DNA from: Callipepla californica brunnescens
Taxonomy: Eukaryota > Chordata > Aves > Galliformes > Odontophoridae
Reading direction: 5' to 3'
Assembly: GCA_023055505.1 (NCBI GenBank)
Contig: JALIRH010000063.1
Location: 2,125,501 to 2,189,500 of the forward strand
DNA length: 64,000 bases
The notes beneath the pieces are model-generated. The model was not told the DNA's origin and did not search any database. It worked only from the letters and a program-made list of their open reading frames with translations. How positions within the stretch are numbered: the stretch's first letter is position 1; each line of letters opens with the position of its first letter. A program made the position numbers and the translations under genes. This document shows positions 22,445-34,000 of the stretch, piece by piece.

Positions 22445-23570
22445 CATGATCACTGGGACTCCTGTCCCGACCGATCGCTGCTTTCCCTCAATGCCCCACA
22501 CAGCCTGCACCGGCAACCAGGGCTGTGTAGGACTACCAGGGGCTGCCTAGGAAAGCAGCGGGAGCACAGCCGCAGCACGAACGGCAGCCTCAACGGGCAC
22601 CACCAGACAGGGCCGGGAAGAGCGACCCTGGGAGCCTGCACAGATGGCAGCGGCAGGCACCCCGATGGAAAAATAAGTACTGGTGGTGGGCACGGATTTA
22701 AATTAGGTGCCATAATGGGCCGCCGGTGGCAGGGCGAGAAGACGACCCTGACTGGGGCGATGCGGGCGGTGGGTGGCGGCAGCGGGCAGGGCGCAGCAGG
22801 GACCGGCAGGGCGGTGGTGGCCGGGGTTGTCGTCTCCGGCTCAGCTCGGTCGTCATCGGCACGGGTGAAGGGGACCTGCGAGAAAAGCACGGAGAAGAGG
22901 CGGTCGCCGCCGGGTCGAGAGGGAGAACGAGACGGAGGAGCGCGACCCCGACTGCGACAGAGAGCGCGCCCTCGGCTCCTCTCCGCCGTACCTCTCCGCT
23001 CGCGGAAGGCCCGTCTCCTCCGCCCTGGTCCCCCGCGGTCCGGCGGCGTTTCTCGGGCACGCCGAAGTCTGCTTCGTCGGCAGCTCCGCGCCGCCGACGA
23101 GCGCCCGTCCCCGCGCCGCGGCCCTCGGCGCCGCCCTGTTGGTGCCGCGGGTGCCGTGCGGGCTCCGGAGCGGCGTCGGGCGCCGTTCCCGTCTCGCAGG
23201 CGGGAGCGGATGGTGAAGATGTTAACGAGGCCCCGGACGGCTCTCGCTCGGCTCCCGCTGCGCTCGGAGAACCGCGGCCGCGTCGCATCGCTCCGGCTGC
23301 CTGCGGCTTGTGATCGGCCCCGGGTTGCAACTGCCTCCGGCGCGAGGGAACCAACGGCGTCGAGGCACACGCGCCGCGGCCCCGCGCCGTCGGAGCGCGG
23401 AACGCCGCTCACCGCCGCCGGGTTGGGGTTGGCGGTGGTCCCGTCGGAGCCGGGGGTTCAGCTCGAGCACCCGAGGGCCCCGAGGGCCGAGGTCGGCACG
23501 AGGTTCTCGGCCACGGGGCTCGGCTGCACCCCCGCAGTGCTTGGCCGTGCCGGTCTGCTCCTTGGTTCTG
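22445..23570. promoter_or_regulatory. CpG island, unit 5
   Basis: Type B island in the terminal partial unit. A private substitution (CCGATCGC for CCGGTCGC) lies near 22473. It would drive the unit 4 modules on the minus strand. Confidence 0.75.
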
Positions 23571-24457
23571 GACCTAACTGCGGTTCAGCAGTGCTTTTCA
23601 GCTCCGAGCAGTCTGCTCTTCGTTTGCTGGAATTATTAAAAAAATAAAAAATAAATGAAATAGCCTTGTTTTTCTTCAAGTCCCTGCTCTGAGCTGTACA
23701 GTACGTGCAGTGCTGGTTATGCACCGGCGTGCTGTGCAGAACTCTGCTGTCAATTTCACACAGAAGTGTTCCATTCCGGTTACTTCTATGAGACTGGAGA
23801 CACAGAGCAAGAAATAGTTGTGTAGAAATTGGTCATGGAATGGCAGTATGTGAGCAAGCAGGATGCTGGTCTGCTGGAAGTGGTTTGCAGTCAGTCCAGG
23901 TGCTCAAGTGTCCTAACCGCTATTCACATTTAATTTGTGTAGGACGCAAAGGCTGACATAGCTTCCAAACTAAAAGAAAATATGGGATCTTTATTTACGA
24001 TGGGCTGGTTCTCCTGTGATGTGAAAGCTGGTTCCTTCCTAGCACACCTTGCTTTGTGTCCAAGATTGGGCAACTGGAAGGAAGCAGTTCTGAGGACTCC
24101 ATTTCGAGAGCTGCTTTCCATCCTGAGGACCTAGGAGAAGACCTCTCCTTAAGATGTGAGACTGGAGTGTGGCTGACTGTATTCCTTATTCATCCAGAAT
24201 TGTATCACACACTGTGAGGTACTCCAGGCATGGAAGGGAGAGAAAGAGAGGAGGGAAGTGAATAATGTGCTGGGAGGTCTGAGGGATATTAAGTACCTTT
24301 ACGTGAGAAAGAAAGGCAAAAACGCATAGGAAGAGACTTGGAGTACTGGTAGCTGTATGCTGTTGTCAAAGTGAAAACGCAGAAGCTCGTGTACAATTTC
24401 TGTTTGTGTCAGCTCCCCTCTGCACAAGCTCTGCTCCATGGGCTGGAAGTGCTGATG

Positions 24458-25140
24458 TGGTAAGCTGTCATGCAGGGCATGTTTCAACCATGAGTTATAA
24501 TTCACATTACATTTGCACGGGATTCTCAGAAAGTGATCCAGTAGGGTTCTCCTGGACCAGCAGACAGTTCTGTGGGGTGGGATCTGGCTCTTCCTTTGTG
24601 CTGTATCCCATTGGTGCTCTGCACTGCCTCTGAACATGTTGTAAGAGGTGTGGCACGTGTCTGTGGAGTGAGACAGGTTCTGGAAGAAAACCTGCAGGCC
24701 AAGCAGAGTGCCCTGCTTGGGGCTGCACCCACACAGCACAGGTGAGGGCTGCTCAAAGCTCCAGGCACAGCTGGGTGGAAAAAAGGCAGTGCTGCCTTGC
24801 TGATGGCTTGGTGACTCAGAGAAGCGCCTTTGGATGGACAGAGGACAGTTGTGACCAGCGTATGCCCCTAAATATCCTTTCTTAAATGTCCGGAGAGCTC
24901 TCCCCAGCCTATACCTTTTTTTCTCTCGCTGGAGGAGCAGCTTTTGTGGATACTTTATATCCCTCTTGTAGCTCGTGCATGGTAGGTGGGGAGCAGCTGT
25001 GAGCTTTGTGCCAGCACCCTTGGACTAGCATGCCATTCTCAGCCCTCAAAACTCAACTGTCAACATTTTAACTGATGATTGTTAAATGTTCCCGTTGCAT
25101 TTGGTTTGGATGTGCTGCTAATTAATTCCGTCCTCTGCAG
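24458..25140. other. Unique sequence right of the array; no gene seen
   Basis: First sequence outside the macrosatellite. It has no repeat signature. A 146-codon minus-strand open frame spans the array boundary but has no family resemblance. The last 80 bp are AT-rich and end in a pyrimidine tract and TGCAG that forms the acceptor of the next entry. Confidence 0.6.
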
Positions 25141-25278
25141 CTCTTAACAATGCCATCTGCTGGAAGGGGCCCGGGGAGCCAGGAGCACTACCTTAGCCAA
25201 CCTCTGGATGAGGCAGCTTTCCCTGAGCTCTTTGTGGACGGAGCAGATAACATCTTCCCTCCGCTCTCATCCTGCCAG
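25141..25278 (+). other. Candidate internal exon, unknown gene
   Basis: 138 bp bounded on the left by TTCCGTCCTCTGCAG and on the right by CCAG/GTATTT, open in phase 0 over all 46 codons. The peptide is rich in acidic and aromatic residues (it contains Asp-Glu-Ala-Ala-Phe-Pro-Glu-Leu-Phe), unlike low-complexity noise, but I recognise no family. No partner exon is evident nearby. It may be a real exon of a gene spanning this region, a UTR exon, or chance. Confidence 0.25.
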
Positions 25279-25289
25279 GTATTTCAGTT

Positions 25290-25656
25290 CATCAGTAATA
25301 ATTTAATTAAGGTGGCCAAGTCGAGTTAATCTAATAGATACCTCTAGGTTATACAAATACCTTAGACCTGAGCACATTTTTTTGGTATGAAAGTGTTAAC
25401 TGCTCATGGTTTCATTCTTATGTGGAAAAAGAATGACACTCTTTTCTTTATCAGCCATTTTGGTGCTGTCTTTTTTAATCATTTCAGGCTTTGAACTCTT
25501 GCACTGAAAGAGAGTCTCTGTCTCTTCATCTTCAGCATCTGCCAGGTCTGGAGGCCTAATCAATGCAGGTTATTGATAGCAAATCAATTAATGCATACAA
25601 AGGATCAAAATTAAGGAGCTTTCACTAAATTAATAAGTGATTCCAAGTCTTTTAAC
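25290..25656. promoter_or_regulatory. Homeodomain-site-dense AT-rich segment
   Basis: Clusters of TAATTAA, GTTAATCTAAT, CTAATCAATGC, TTATTGAT, AATCAATTAATGCAT and AAATTAATAAG. This is the kind of sequence found in conserved developmental enhancers with Hox/PBX, POU or OTX sites. It contains no repeat element that I recognise. Confidence 0.3.
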
Positions 25657-25754
25657 AGAGTGCCTCAGATAAGGGACGCTCAGTCTTCTGGGACAGCAGC
25701 CTCCAGCCCTGTGTTTCCAAAGACAAAGAGATGGAGAAAGCGCTCTACTTTTAC

Positions 25755-25817
25755 TTTTTTTTTTTTTTAGTTTTCTTTCTTTCTTTTTCTTTTTCTTTTT
25801 TTTTTTTTTTTTTTTTT
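25755..25817 (+). repeat. Poly-T / CTTT pyrimidine tract
   Basis: Long T-runs broken by CTTT units. Confidence 0.9.
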
Positions 25818-27680
25818 CCATTTAAATAACCTGGTTTTCTCAATAGGAGGTGCTTAAAATCTGAGTCTGGAAAGGCTGCCAGGAAGCAAGTCCAAACTGA
25901 AAAGAACACTTTTATCTGCAGGAGAATGCCATGGCCTTGCTCACCTGAGTCAGGTAGGGCTGGCTTTCACGAAAGCCATTTTTAGATATGATACCAACCA
26001 GAGCTAGAATCCAGATTTGCTTCCACAGCAGTTGTATCTGAAATTGCACTAGAGACACACTCAGAAGCAACTACATGGGAAGAGCCTGGAACAGCGTGGA
26101 GCTCAGGCCAGATCCATCCCTTCTGCCCTGTGTGTGCTGTCCATGGGAGAGTGTGCAGGACTCCAGCCTCTCTTGCATTTAGCTTCCCTGTCCTGTTCCC
26201 TGCTGGGAAACGTCAGATGCACTCTTAGCACAGCCAGCATCCCTGCCCTTCAGCTCCCAAGGGACTGGGTTACCAAGAGCTGCCCACAAGTTACTTCAGC
26301 TCTTCCACTTTCCTTTTCACCGAGGGAAAAGCACCAAGAGTGCCATGTAGGAAACGAGAGCACCTCTGGCAGTTTCTGTGCATGTAGCACTGCCTGCTAT
26401 CTTCTCCTATTTTCCTGTTTAGTAAGAAGGTCCGTTCTTTGAAATGCCAGAAACTCTCCTGCTGTGACAATAATTAACAGGGATGGAGTGGGAGCTGGGA
26501 AGTAAATTGCAGGAGTACAGATACAGCATGTATCTCATTGAAGTTGAAGAATGGTTCAAGTCACTTTCCTCTCAGAAAGCCATGGAGAAGCTCTCTCCCT
26601 CTCTGTGCGTAACGGTGCCATTGGGTCTGGGTGCCTAACAGTGGCACTGGGGTTTGTGCAGTGACCCAGGGGCTGAGCAGCAGGCTGCCCAGGGACCACC
26701 AGAAGTGGTCTAAGTGGGCTGACCTTGTTTCTGTGCTCGATCCCATGACACCAGAGCAAACTCTTCCTGCAAGCTTAAGTTGCAAGCCATTTTGTGCTAA
26801 AGAATAATATTCTTATGTGCCGTGTGAATGATTCCTTAAGACTAAAATGTCTGCAGCTCCCAAAGTCTCTAACGAGAAAATTATGCCAGGGGTGCTAGCA
26901 TTTAGATGAATATACTGCCATTTATGAGTGTAGCTCTTGTCACCGCTGATAGCAGAATTGTATCTAAATTCCAGGCTTATTGGGTCAAACCATGTAATCA
27001 AAGAACTGTCTTTTTTTTCTGCCGTACTCTCTGCTGATCTCTGCCTGGCTGTCTATTGTAACCCGTTGTCTATTCCTCTGCTGGCACTGTAATGCAGTCA
27101 GTTATCTTCGTCTGCCTGCCTTTGGACTTAAAACAGCAGCACAGCTGATGTTTGTTAATCTAATCCACTGGTGATGACCTGGTCTTGCCAAAGAGTCATA
27201 ATGCTAGCCACATGGTACTGTTGCCAGTGGACATTGCAAGCCATAGCTTGAGTCACATTTGAGAGGGAGATGAGGTTGACTTTTCCCCCCAGATCAGAGA
27301 GATGAGCTGAGTGAGTCAGAAAAGTGGATCTCTGAGGGTGCAGTGCTGCTGTTCTTTGTTTCTGTGTCTTGGGAACTGCTGTACTGCATCTTGCTTACTT
27401 CAGGCAGGGTTTGCAGTCCTTAGATGTGCTCTGCTTTGCCATTCTACCACTGCTTTCAGTTTCCTCCTACAAATGCCTGCACTTACTGCCTGCAGTCCTC
27501 TGCAGCCGCATGTCTCAGTAACTGCTTAACCTAGAAATCCATTGCTAAAAGGATCTGACACCATAACACCCTGGAAAAAGACTCCTCTCTCCTCCCTCCC
27601 CCTCCTCTGCTCCTTCTTTTTTCTTTTCCCAGGATATATGAAAAGCTGTAACTACCAAATCAAAATCTATTTGATTTTTG
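25818..27680. other. No gene recognised
   Basis: Ordinary non-coding sequence. All open frames are short and unremarkable. A CT-rich run lies at 27585-27630. Confidence 0.6.
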
Positions 27681-27684
27681 TACT

Positions 27685-27830
27685 CCCTTGATAACCGGGC
27701 AGCTGATCTCTATCACCCGGCTGAGGCTTATCTGCTGCCTCCAGCCTCCCTGCTGCAGCAATTGGTTCCTGCGGGGACAGCGCTGGGTTATAAAGTGAGA
27801 CTGATATCATGGTCAGGGCCCTTTGCTTTC
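27685..27830 (+). promoter_or_regulatory. GATA/CCAAT/TATA promoter-like cluster
   Basis: Four GATA-type sites occur within about 120 bp: TTGATAAC at 27688-27695, TATC at 27711-27714, TTATCT at 27728-27733 and TGATATCA at about 27802-27809. An inverted CCAAT (ATTGG) lies at 27761-27765 and a TATA-like TATAAAG at 27789-27795, roughly 25 bp apart and correctly ordered for plus-strand transcription starting near 27820. The layout resembles haematopoietic promoters. No coding exon is evident downstream. Confidence 0.3.
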
Positions 27831-30800
27831 TGACTGTGGCCATTGTTACAGAGATGTTCCTGAGTGAGTGGCTCAGTTTGCTGGGAAGGCGAGGAGGAAG
27901 AACTGGGCCCCTGGGATTTAAAGGTTCAAAGAAATATTTTTAATCTCTATCTCCTTTTTCCATTTAAGTTGTGAAGTGATGCTGGGGAACATGCAGGGTC
28001 AACAGCATAGGCTAAAGCCAAGGTAATGGGCTGGTGGTTTTCCTTTAGGTCTCTGGGGTGAGTTTTTAGCCTTATTTAGTAGGCACCGACCCACATGTGG
28101 GGTGTTTTGGTTTTGCTTGTTTTGAAAACAGATTTTTGTAGAAGAAAAAACTGCTTAAGTGTATTTCTTGTCTTTTTTTTTTTTTTTTACCTGTAGTTGT
28201 AACTTTCCTGTAACTTTGGAATGAGTGTAGCAGGATGCTGAAGAAGCTGCAGCTCCTTATCTGCACAGCTGGAGGAAGGCAGCTCGCTCCCAGTCACTTA
28301 AGCCTCACAGGATGTGGGAACAAGAGTGTTCCCTTCCCATCCTAGCTGTAGTGATTCCATTGTCTGGAGCCCCTGCTAAAGGCTGCGTTCAGGTAAGCAG
28401 CTTTCAGTGGCCAGGATGGGAGATGAGGAAGCAGGGGCTGCCACAAATGGGCTGCAGCTTTGAGATGTAAAGCCACTTCTCTGCCCTGGGCTGCTCACAC
28501 AGCCTGCTGTGTGCACACAGTTGAATGTTTAGGGCACAGGGCTGCTGGTTTCAAAGCTATTTTCTATGTGTCTATTAATTGATACAAGAGAAACAACCTG
28601 CTAACTCTTATGCTGAGTGTTCCCAGAGTGGCTGCTTGCTGTATCAGAGTGTTCACCCCAATGTGAACTTGCACAGCTGAGTTATAATCCTTTCAGCCAG
28701 GCTGAGAAATATTACTTTGGCATTGTTCCCAAGCACTCTCATTGACCACAGAGATAAGTGTAGGATTTTTTTTTTCTTTCAAGTGGGCAAAACCGTTCCA
28801 GTTAGTGGTCTTTGTTTGCAGCAGCCCAGAGCAAGCCAAAGTCCTAACGTACTGCAGGACTCTGTAGCTTGGCTCCAGTGCTACCGCTGACAGCATCAGT
28901 TGGATGCATCTGAAACCCTGCCCACTGCTGAGCTGGTTGCAGGCCCTCTTCTCTGCACCTGGCAATGCAGGGAGGCATTGTGGTTTCATGGCTTGAGATG
29001 AATTCAGGTGTAGGTGTTTAAAGCAGAGCTATATTAAGGGGGAGGGGGAGAAAAAACCCACAGCTTTATCAACAGTAATTCTCCATAGTCTAGGCAGATT
29101 ATTTGGTACTTTAAGACTGTGTAGTTGCAAGTGGTCAAGATAGCAAAGCTCAGCTGCAGGCAGTGGACAGCCACGTACAGTTATCCTCTCTGAGCAGTGA
29201 AGTGCTGTTGTTTAAGCCACCAAAATGAAGAGCTGCTACCTTCACGGTGGTTTGTGGGAAGATGGCAGGTTCTGCAGTAGAGTGGAGCTAGAATAGTGTG
29301 TGTAGTGTGTTTGTTTCCACAGCACAACAGGCACATATGGACTGGTTCCAATGAGACTTCACTGTTTGTGACCATATGGCCATACCCTGCTGCTCACCTG
29401 ATTGAATTAATATGGTTGGACCTCAGCTTCAGGAACACTTGAGTCTTAAGTTTAAAAAATGTATATGCTTGTATTTGTCTGTGTGTATCAGACCTTGACA
29501 AATAGAAGCAGGGACAGAGCTGCTCTCCTTTCTGTATTTCACAGTGATTGAGGAGAAAGGGCATGGGCAATCCTATAGCTCTGACATAAGGAATTCCCCA
29601 TGATATCTCTTTTTTTTGTGTGTGTGCAGTAATGCTTTTAAGAATACCACTTTCCTTCTCTTTCCACTCCTTGCAGAAACAGTGCCCCTTTATTCCCTGT
29701 AGAATACATATACACTTTTTCTTGCAGGCTTCACAATCTCCCCTTCTTTCTAAAATTAAATACAAAATTTCAATCTGTCTTCCAGAAAAGGTGACAGTGC
29801 TCAGTGTAAGAGTTTATTCCATCTGATCACTTGTTATCCTTCCTCACTTCAGTTTTCTCCTTTGTATTGAAGCAGTTGTTGAAGGAAGCAGTACACCCTT
29901 ACCACCTTAACAAGAAAACACATCTCTTGTTGTCAGACTTATTTGGCAACATGGGCTTTATAAGACTGTCATTTTAGGGATGCATTTAGAAGGACTGGGT
30001 GTGCCTTTGGCTTTTAGCACTGGCCAGAATGCATTTTTTAAGTATGGCCTGAATGGAGGCAAATAGTGGGAAGTATGTCTACTCTGAACAGCTCTGCGGG
30101 AACACACAGCTGAAGAGGAGAAGACAGGGATAACGGAGGTCTGTATTGTGAAGCAATCCAGTACGGACTTCTGGCAGAAAAGTAAGGGAAGGCTGCATCC
30201 TGGGGGGGCTGAAACGTTGTTCCTTATCTGTGTGAAAAGACCCAGTATGGTGCTGTTTTCATGCTGTGCCTGTGCCTTTCCCTCCTCCTTCAGTAGGATG
30301 AAATGCTCAGATGGTTTCCTAGATATTCTCTGTGACTGTGTGTATGTGTGCACATGTGTGTAAATACATTATCTTCCTTCCAGAAATTAAAAAGAAGTTG
30401 TTCTGGTAGTGATGATGGTTTCTGGACTGCACAAATGAGGCTCAGCATAGCCAGGTGAAGCAGAGCCTTCCCCTTTGCAAAGAAAGGGAGAAAGCTGAGC
30501 AGCAAAGATGAGGTGATGTGACTGAGACAATGTGATGCAGAATTAGGAACAGAAATCAGGGGTTTTGTTCTGAAGTCTGGCCTTCTGTGCAAGGTCACCT
30601 GCCTTCGTCAGTGAACTGGAAACATGTGAGCCATGGCTTTGTCATTCGAGAGAATAGGTTAAATCCAAGTTGTCAGTAGCATGTGAGAGCTTTCTGCTTC
30701 CTGGCATTCAACTCTTAAAAGAAATAACTGCAGTTAATGTTGCATTCTGAATCTCAATGACATGGTAACAGCAAGACCATATAAAGATCACTCTTCTGCT

Positions 30801-33800
30801 GTCTGGTACCACACTTGTCTTTCAGGATGGGTCAATTTCAATGCAAGCTGCAGAGCCTGCCAAAGAGCTTGACCCCAAGATCTTGGAGACATGTTCTAGC
30901 CAGAGGTGTGCCATGCCATGACACTTGCTCTCCAGCAGAACTGGAGTGATGCAAACAACAGCAGCTATTCTGCCTAAGAAGTGTTGGAGTCTCTTGATCC
31001 CGTGGCTTTTGCTTCCTGTGTTCCTCATTCACTCCACGTAGCCCAGTGGGACAGCTTTCTGGTGAGCAGAAGGTGGGATGCTAGCTCCTTGCTAACACTG
31101 CCCTCGTGCATGGGGCTGCTCAATCTAGGTGCTCCACTGAAGTCCTTCCCTGCCCCCACTGGATGCTTAGGATCCTTTGGTGTTTTTTGTCTCGAGAAAC
31201 ATAGTGAGACTGGGCTAATCTCAATGTGAAACAGGTTTTAAGAGTGAGGCTTGTGTTGGGGAGCCATAAGGAGCAACAGGAGTCCTGACTCCCTGCTCTG
31301 CTAGAGCAATTTGCAGAGGCACTGGGAGAGGTGGCCTGGCCCCAAGGGCTGCCAGGATGTCACTGTAGCCTTAGGCACATGGATGCAAAGAATGGGGGAG
31401 AAATGCTGTGAGAGAAAGAGCAGAAAGGGGTAGAAATAGGGATCCAATCCAGCTCTTTCTATAGGGGAAAATTAACATTTCTTTTAAGCCAACGAGGTGG
31501 CAGAGCCTGGCTGCACAGAGATAAGCGTGTACAGCAGCTGCCCAGTGGGATTTTACAGGTTGACAGCGTTTAGCATGCTGCATTTAACAATTTCAGAGCC
31601 AACTTCTCCCAGTGAGATGGCACGAGGTGAAAAAACTACAGCGAGCAGGTGAGGTGCAGGTGCTGTGTCCTACAAGACGTGGCTGCTCCTCTCAGGCCTA
31701 AGGCTTGCCTGCATGGAAGAAGAGCTGAAGCAGGTGTGTGTGAAGAACACAGCTCATGCCACCACTGCCTGGTGAAGTGACAAGCTGTTCAGTGAGGACT
31801 CTGTGACAACTGCTGGCTGTGCTGCCCGTGCAAGCAGGTCGGTGCTGTCATAGCTTTGTGTCTGTAAGATGGGCCCGTCCTTGAAGGGTGGGCAGGCCGT
31901 GCTGGTTGTGGTGATGAAGCCAGTCTGCTCTTTCCTGCCTTCTGCCTGGCTGTTTCTCTGATTGCCACATGTTAAGCTGGGACACTGGAACGGTCTGGCT
32001 TAAAATGATGCTCTTCTTCTTGTAGAGGAGAAAAGTGGGGGTTATTCTCAGTGGCCTCTAACAGTTGGAAGCTGGAGTTTTGCCTTGGTGCACCTAGGTG
32101 ATCCTTTGCAAGGAGCTAGAGGAGACCACACACATCTCTTGCAACAACAATTTGTCGTGGAAGCTTTGAGGAGGAAGAGGAGTTTAATGTGAATCTGTAG
32201 TTTAAGCGTGTTTTATCGCCACTGGCTTGCTGTGTAAAGAAAGGAATAAAAGAATATTCGGCATCTTTTTTTTTGTACAGAACTGCAGGGCAACATTGCC
32301 AATATGAAGTTAGTCTGGGCAGAGGAAATGAACCGTCAAATCTCTGTGGAAACAATGAGGACTCTAGTGCTTGCTGCTGAGAGCAGTGCAAGGTCCCTCT
32401 TGAGTATCAGTGGAAAATGATGATGAGATATTTTCACAGGGCAGATATGCAAAACAAAATAGATACATGGTTCACGATGAAGCACTGCCAGGATTACCTT
32501 GGTATGAGGAAATAATCTTCATATCTTCTGGGAGACTCCTAAATTAAATGGCTGATGTTTTAGAAAATTGACATGAGTTATTTCAGGGATGTATCCCCCA
32601 AGTTCTTATTACCATGCTGCTAGGAGTATGTCCTGATTTTCAGCAATTAAACAAAGATAGGTGACTGTTTAACATTCTGTGACTGAAGCCAGTAGCTGTA
32701 TTAAATTAGCGTGTGTGCAGAGACAGATAGCATCCATAGGAATGGAGTTGGCCAAAATAAGATAATTAAGAGCAATGACGTTTTTGCTTTAACATTTATA
32801 ATAACAGTACTCCTTCTCACATCAGTTCCATCTCAACTCTTCCCTTAAATTCTCTTCATGTATAAAAATGCCTGTTATAGATGACAACTCCATTGCTCTT
32901 TAACAACAGCTGCCATGTAAAAGGGACCTCTCAGACCTTCTTCCAGTGTGGTTGTTAATGCTGAAAACAAGGAATTGTGTTTCTGTAGCTAATAGGCAGT
33001 CTGGATGTTTCTCTGGGCCCGAGGCTCCCCCCGTGTTGTTACTCATTGCCTGTCTACTGCTAAAAGCAGATCTTAGAACAACTTACTAGTATTCTTCCAT
33101 CACTCAGCCTGCCTGCATACATGATCACCAATAATCAGCTGCACAGTAGCAGCTTGTTTTCTGCTATCTGGCTTGTTGGAGATGATATATGAAGTATAAA
33201 GAATACTGTGAAATGTTTTTCTTAAGCTACGTTAAGCCCACTGTGCTGACAGCAGCAAAACAGAACTTGTTTTGACAGGGAGTTGAGCTAATGTGACACA
33301 TAAGCTAAATGCAGGAAAGATGAGGATCTCTATCAGACCCTGGTGATTTTTTCTTTTGTGGGTCATTTTAAAAAGCCTTTCCCCAGCACTTGTTTTCTGA
33401 GCTGTCACCTTCTCCTCACTGTGGAAGAGTTTATTTTTTTCTCCCATTGGTCTTTGTAGCTTCCAGCACAATTCAAAGGCTCAAGATTTATTTTAAGATT
33501 TGTGGCTCATTACAATGTTGGTAGTGTTGCATCTTTATGTGGTGGTGATATGTCACCACGAGATGTTGATCCCAAGGAAACTGATGCATTTCGACAGCAG
33601 GAAGACAGTGTCCTGTCTCATGACATGGTTATGCACCGTGGGGCATATACGAGGAGTTAGGACCCCAGCATGGATGGCATCAGCCTGATAATGCCTATGT
33701 CTTCTCTCAGAGCAAGCATGGGGAATTCAAATCATCCTCAGGGCATGGATCAGATGGAATTTATTTCTTTTATTTTTTGCTGTAAACATTAGGGGCAATT

Positions 33801-34000
33801 GCTACCCCAACAGGTCACTGAGCCAGCTCGTTCTGCCACAGTCTGAAGACAGATTGCTTCAGGTCTGGCATTTATTCATGCTGAGATGGATATGAATAAA
33901 TCCTGTGCTCCAGTATGTAAGCTGTTTGCATAGCAGGGGTCGGGAAGGTCCCATTCCTTTATTTCCCCTCTGTACAGTGTTGCATTATGAGGGTTTTGCA
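27831..34000. other. Long non-coding stretch
   Basis: No gene is supported. Simple features are a T17 run at 28172-28188, a purine-rich GGGGGAGGGGGAG at about 29037-29050, and short TG-rich runs near 29611-29625 and 30333-30361. Open frames are all under 135 codons with no recognisable family. Confidence 0.6.

Larger units (their letters stand above)
1..24457. repeat. Macrosatellite array, 4 full units + 1 partial
   Basis: Five head-to-tail copies of one complex unit. The anchor ACCATTGACCTCAATAC recurs at 1, 6330, 11608, 16897 and 22256, giving units of 6329, 5278, 5289 and 5359 bp and a last partial unit. Identity is very high (cores essentially identical, flanks a few percent different at most by eye). 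The left end is cut by the window. The right end is a sharp break near 24457, where unit 5 leaves the consensus in the middle of the unit. The organisation (long GC-rich unit, CpG island, embedded minisatellites) resembles mammalian macrosatellites such as DXZ4 or D4Z4 in style; no sequence homology to them is claimed. I do not recognise the unit as a named avian satellite. Confidence 0.97.
22256..24457. repeat. Macrosatellite unit 5 (partial, array end)
   Basis: This unit has the longest 11-bp minisatellite and a type B CpG core. It follows the unit consensus until GGGCTGGAAGTGCTGATG, then enters unrelated sequence. It lacks the poly-T run, the 26-bp minisatellite and modules M1-M3, so its CpG island has no downstream M1-M3 set of its own. 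The M modules lying to its left belong to unit 4. Confidence 0.92.

Noticed and set aside
1..24457. rDNA or MHM-type (Z-linked 2.2 kb) repeat
   Set aside because: No rRNA sequence is present, and the unit length and composition do not fit the 2.2-kb MHM repeat as I know it.
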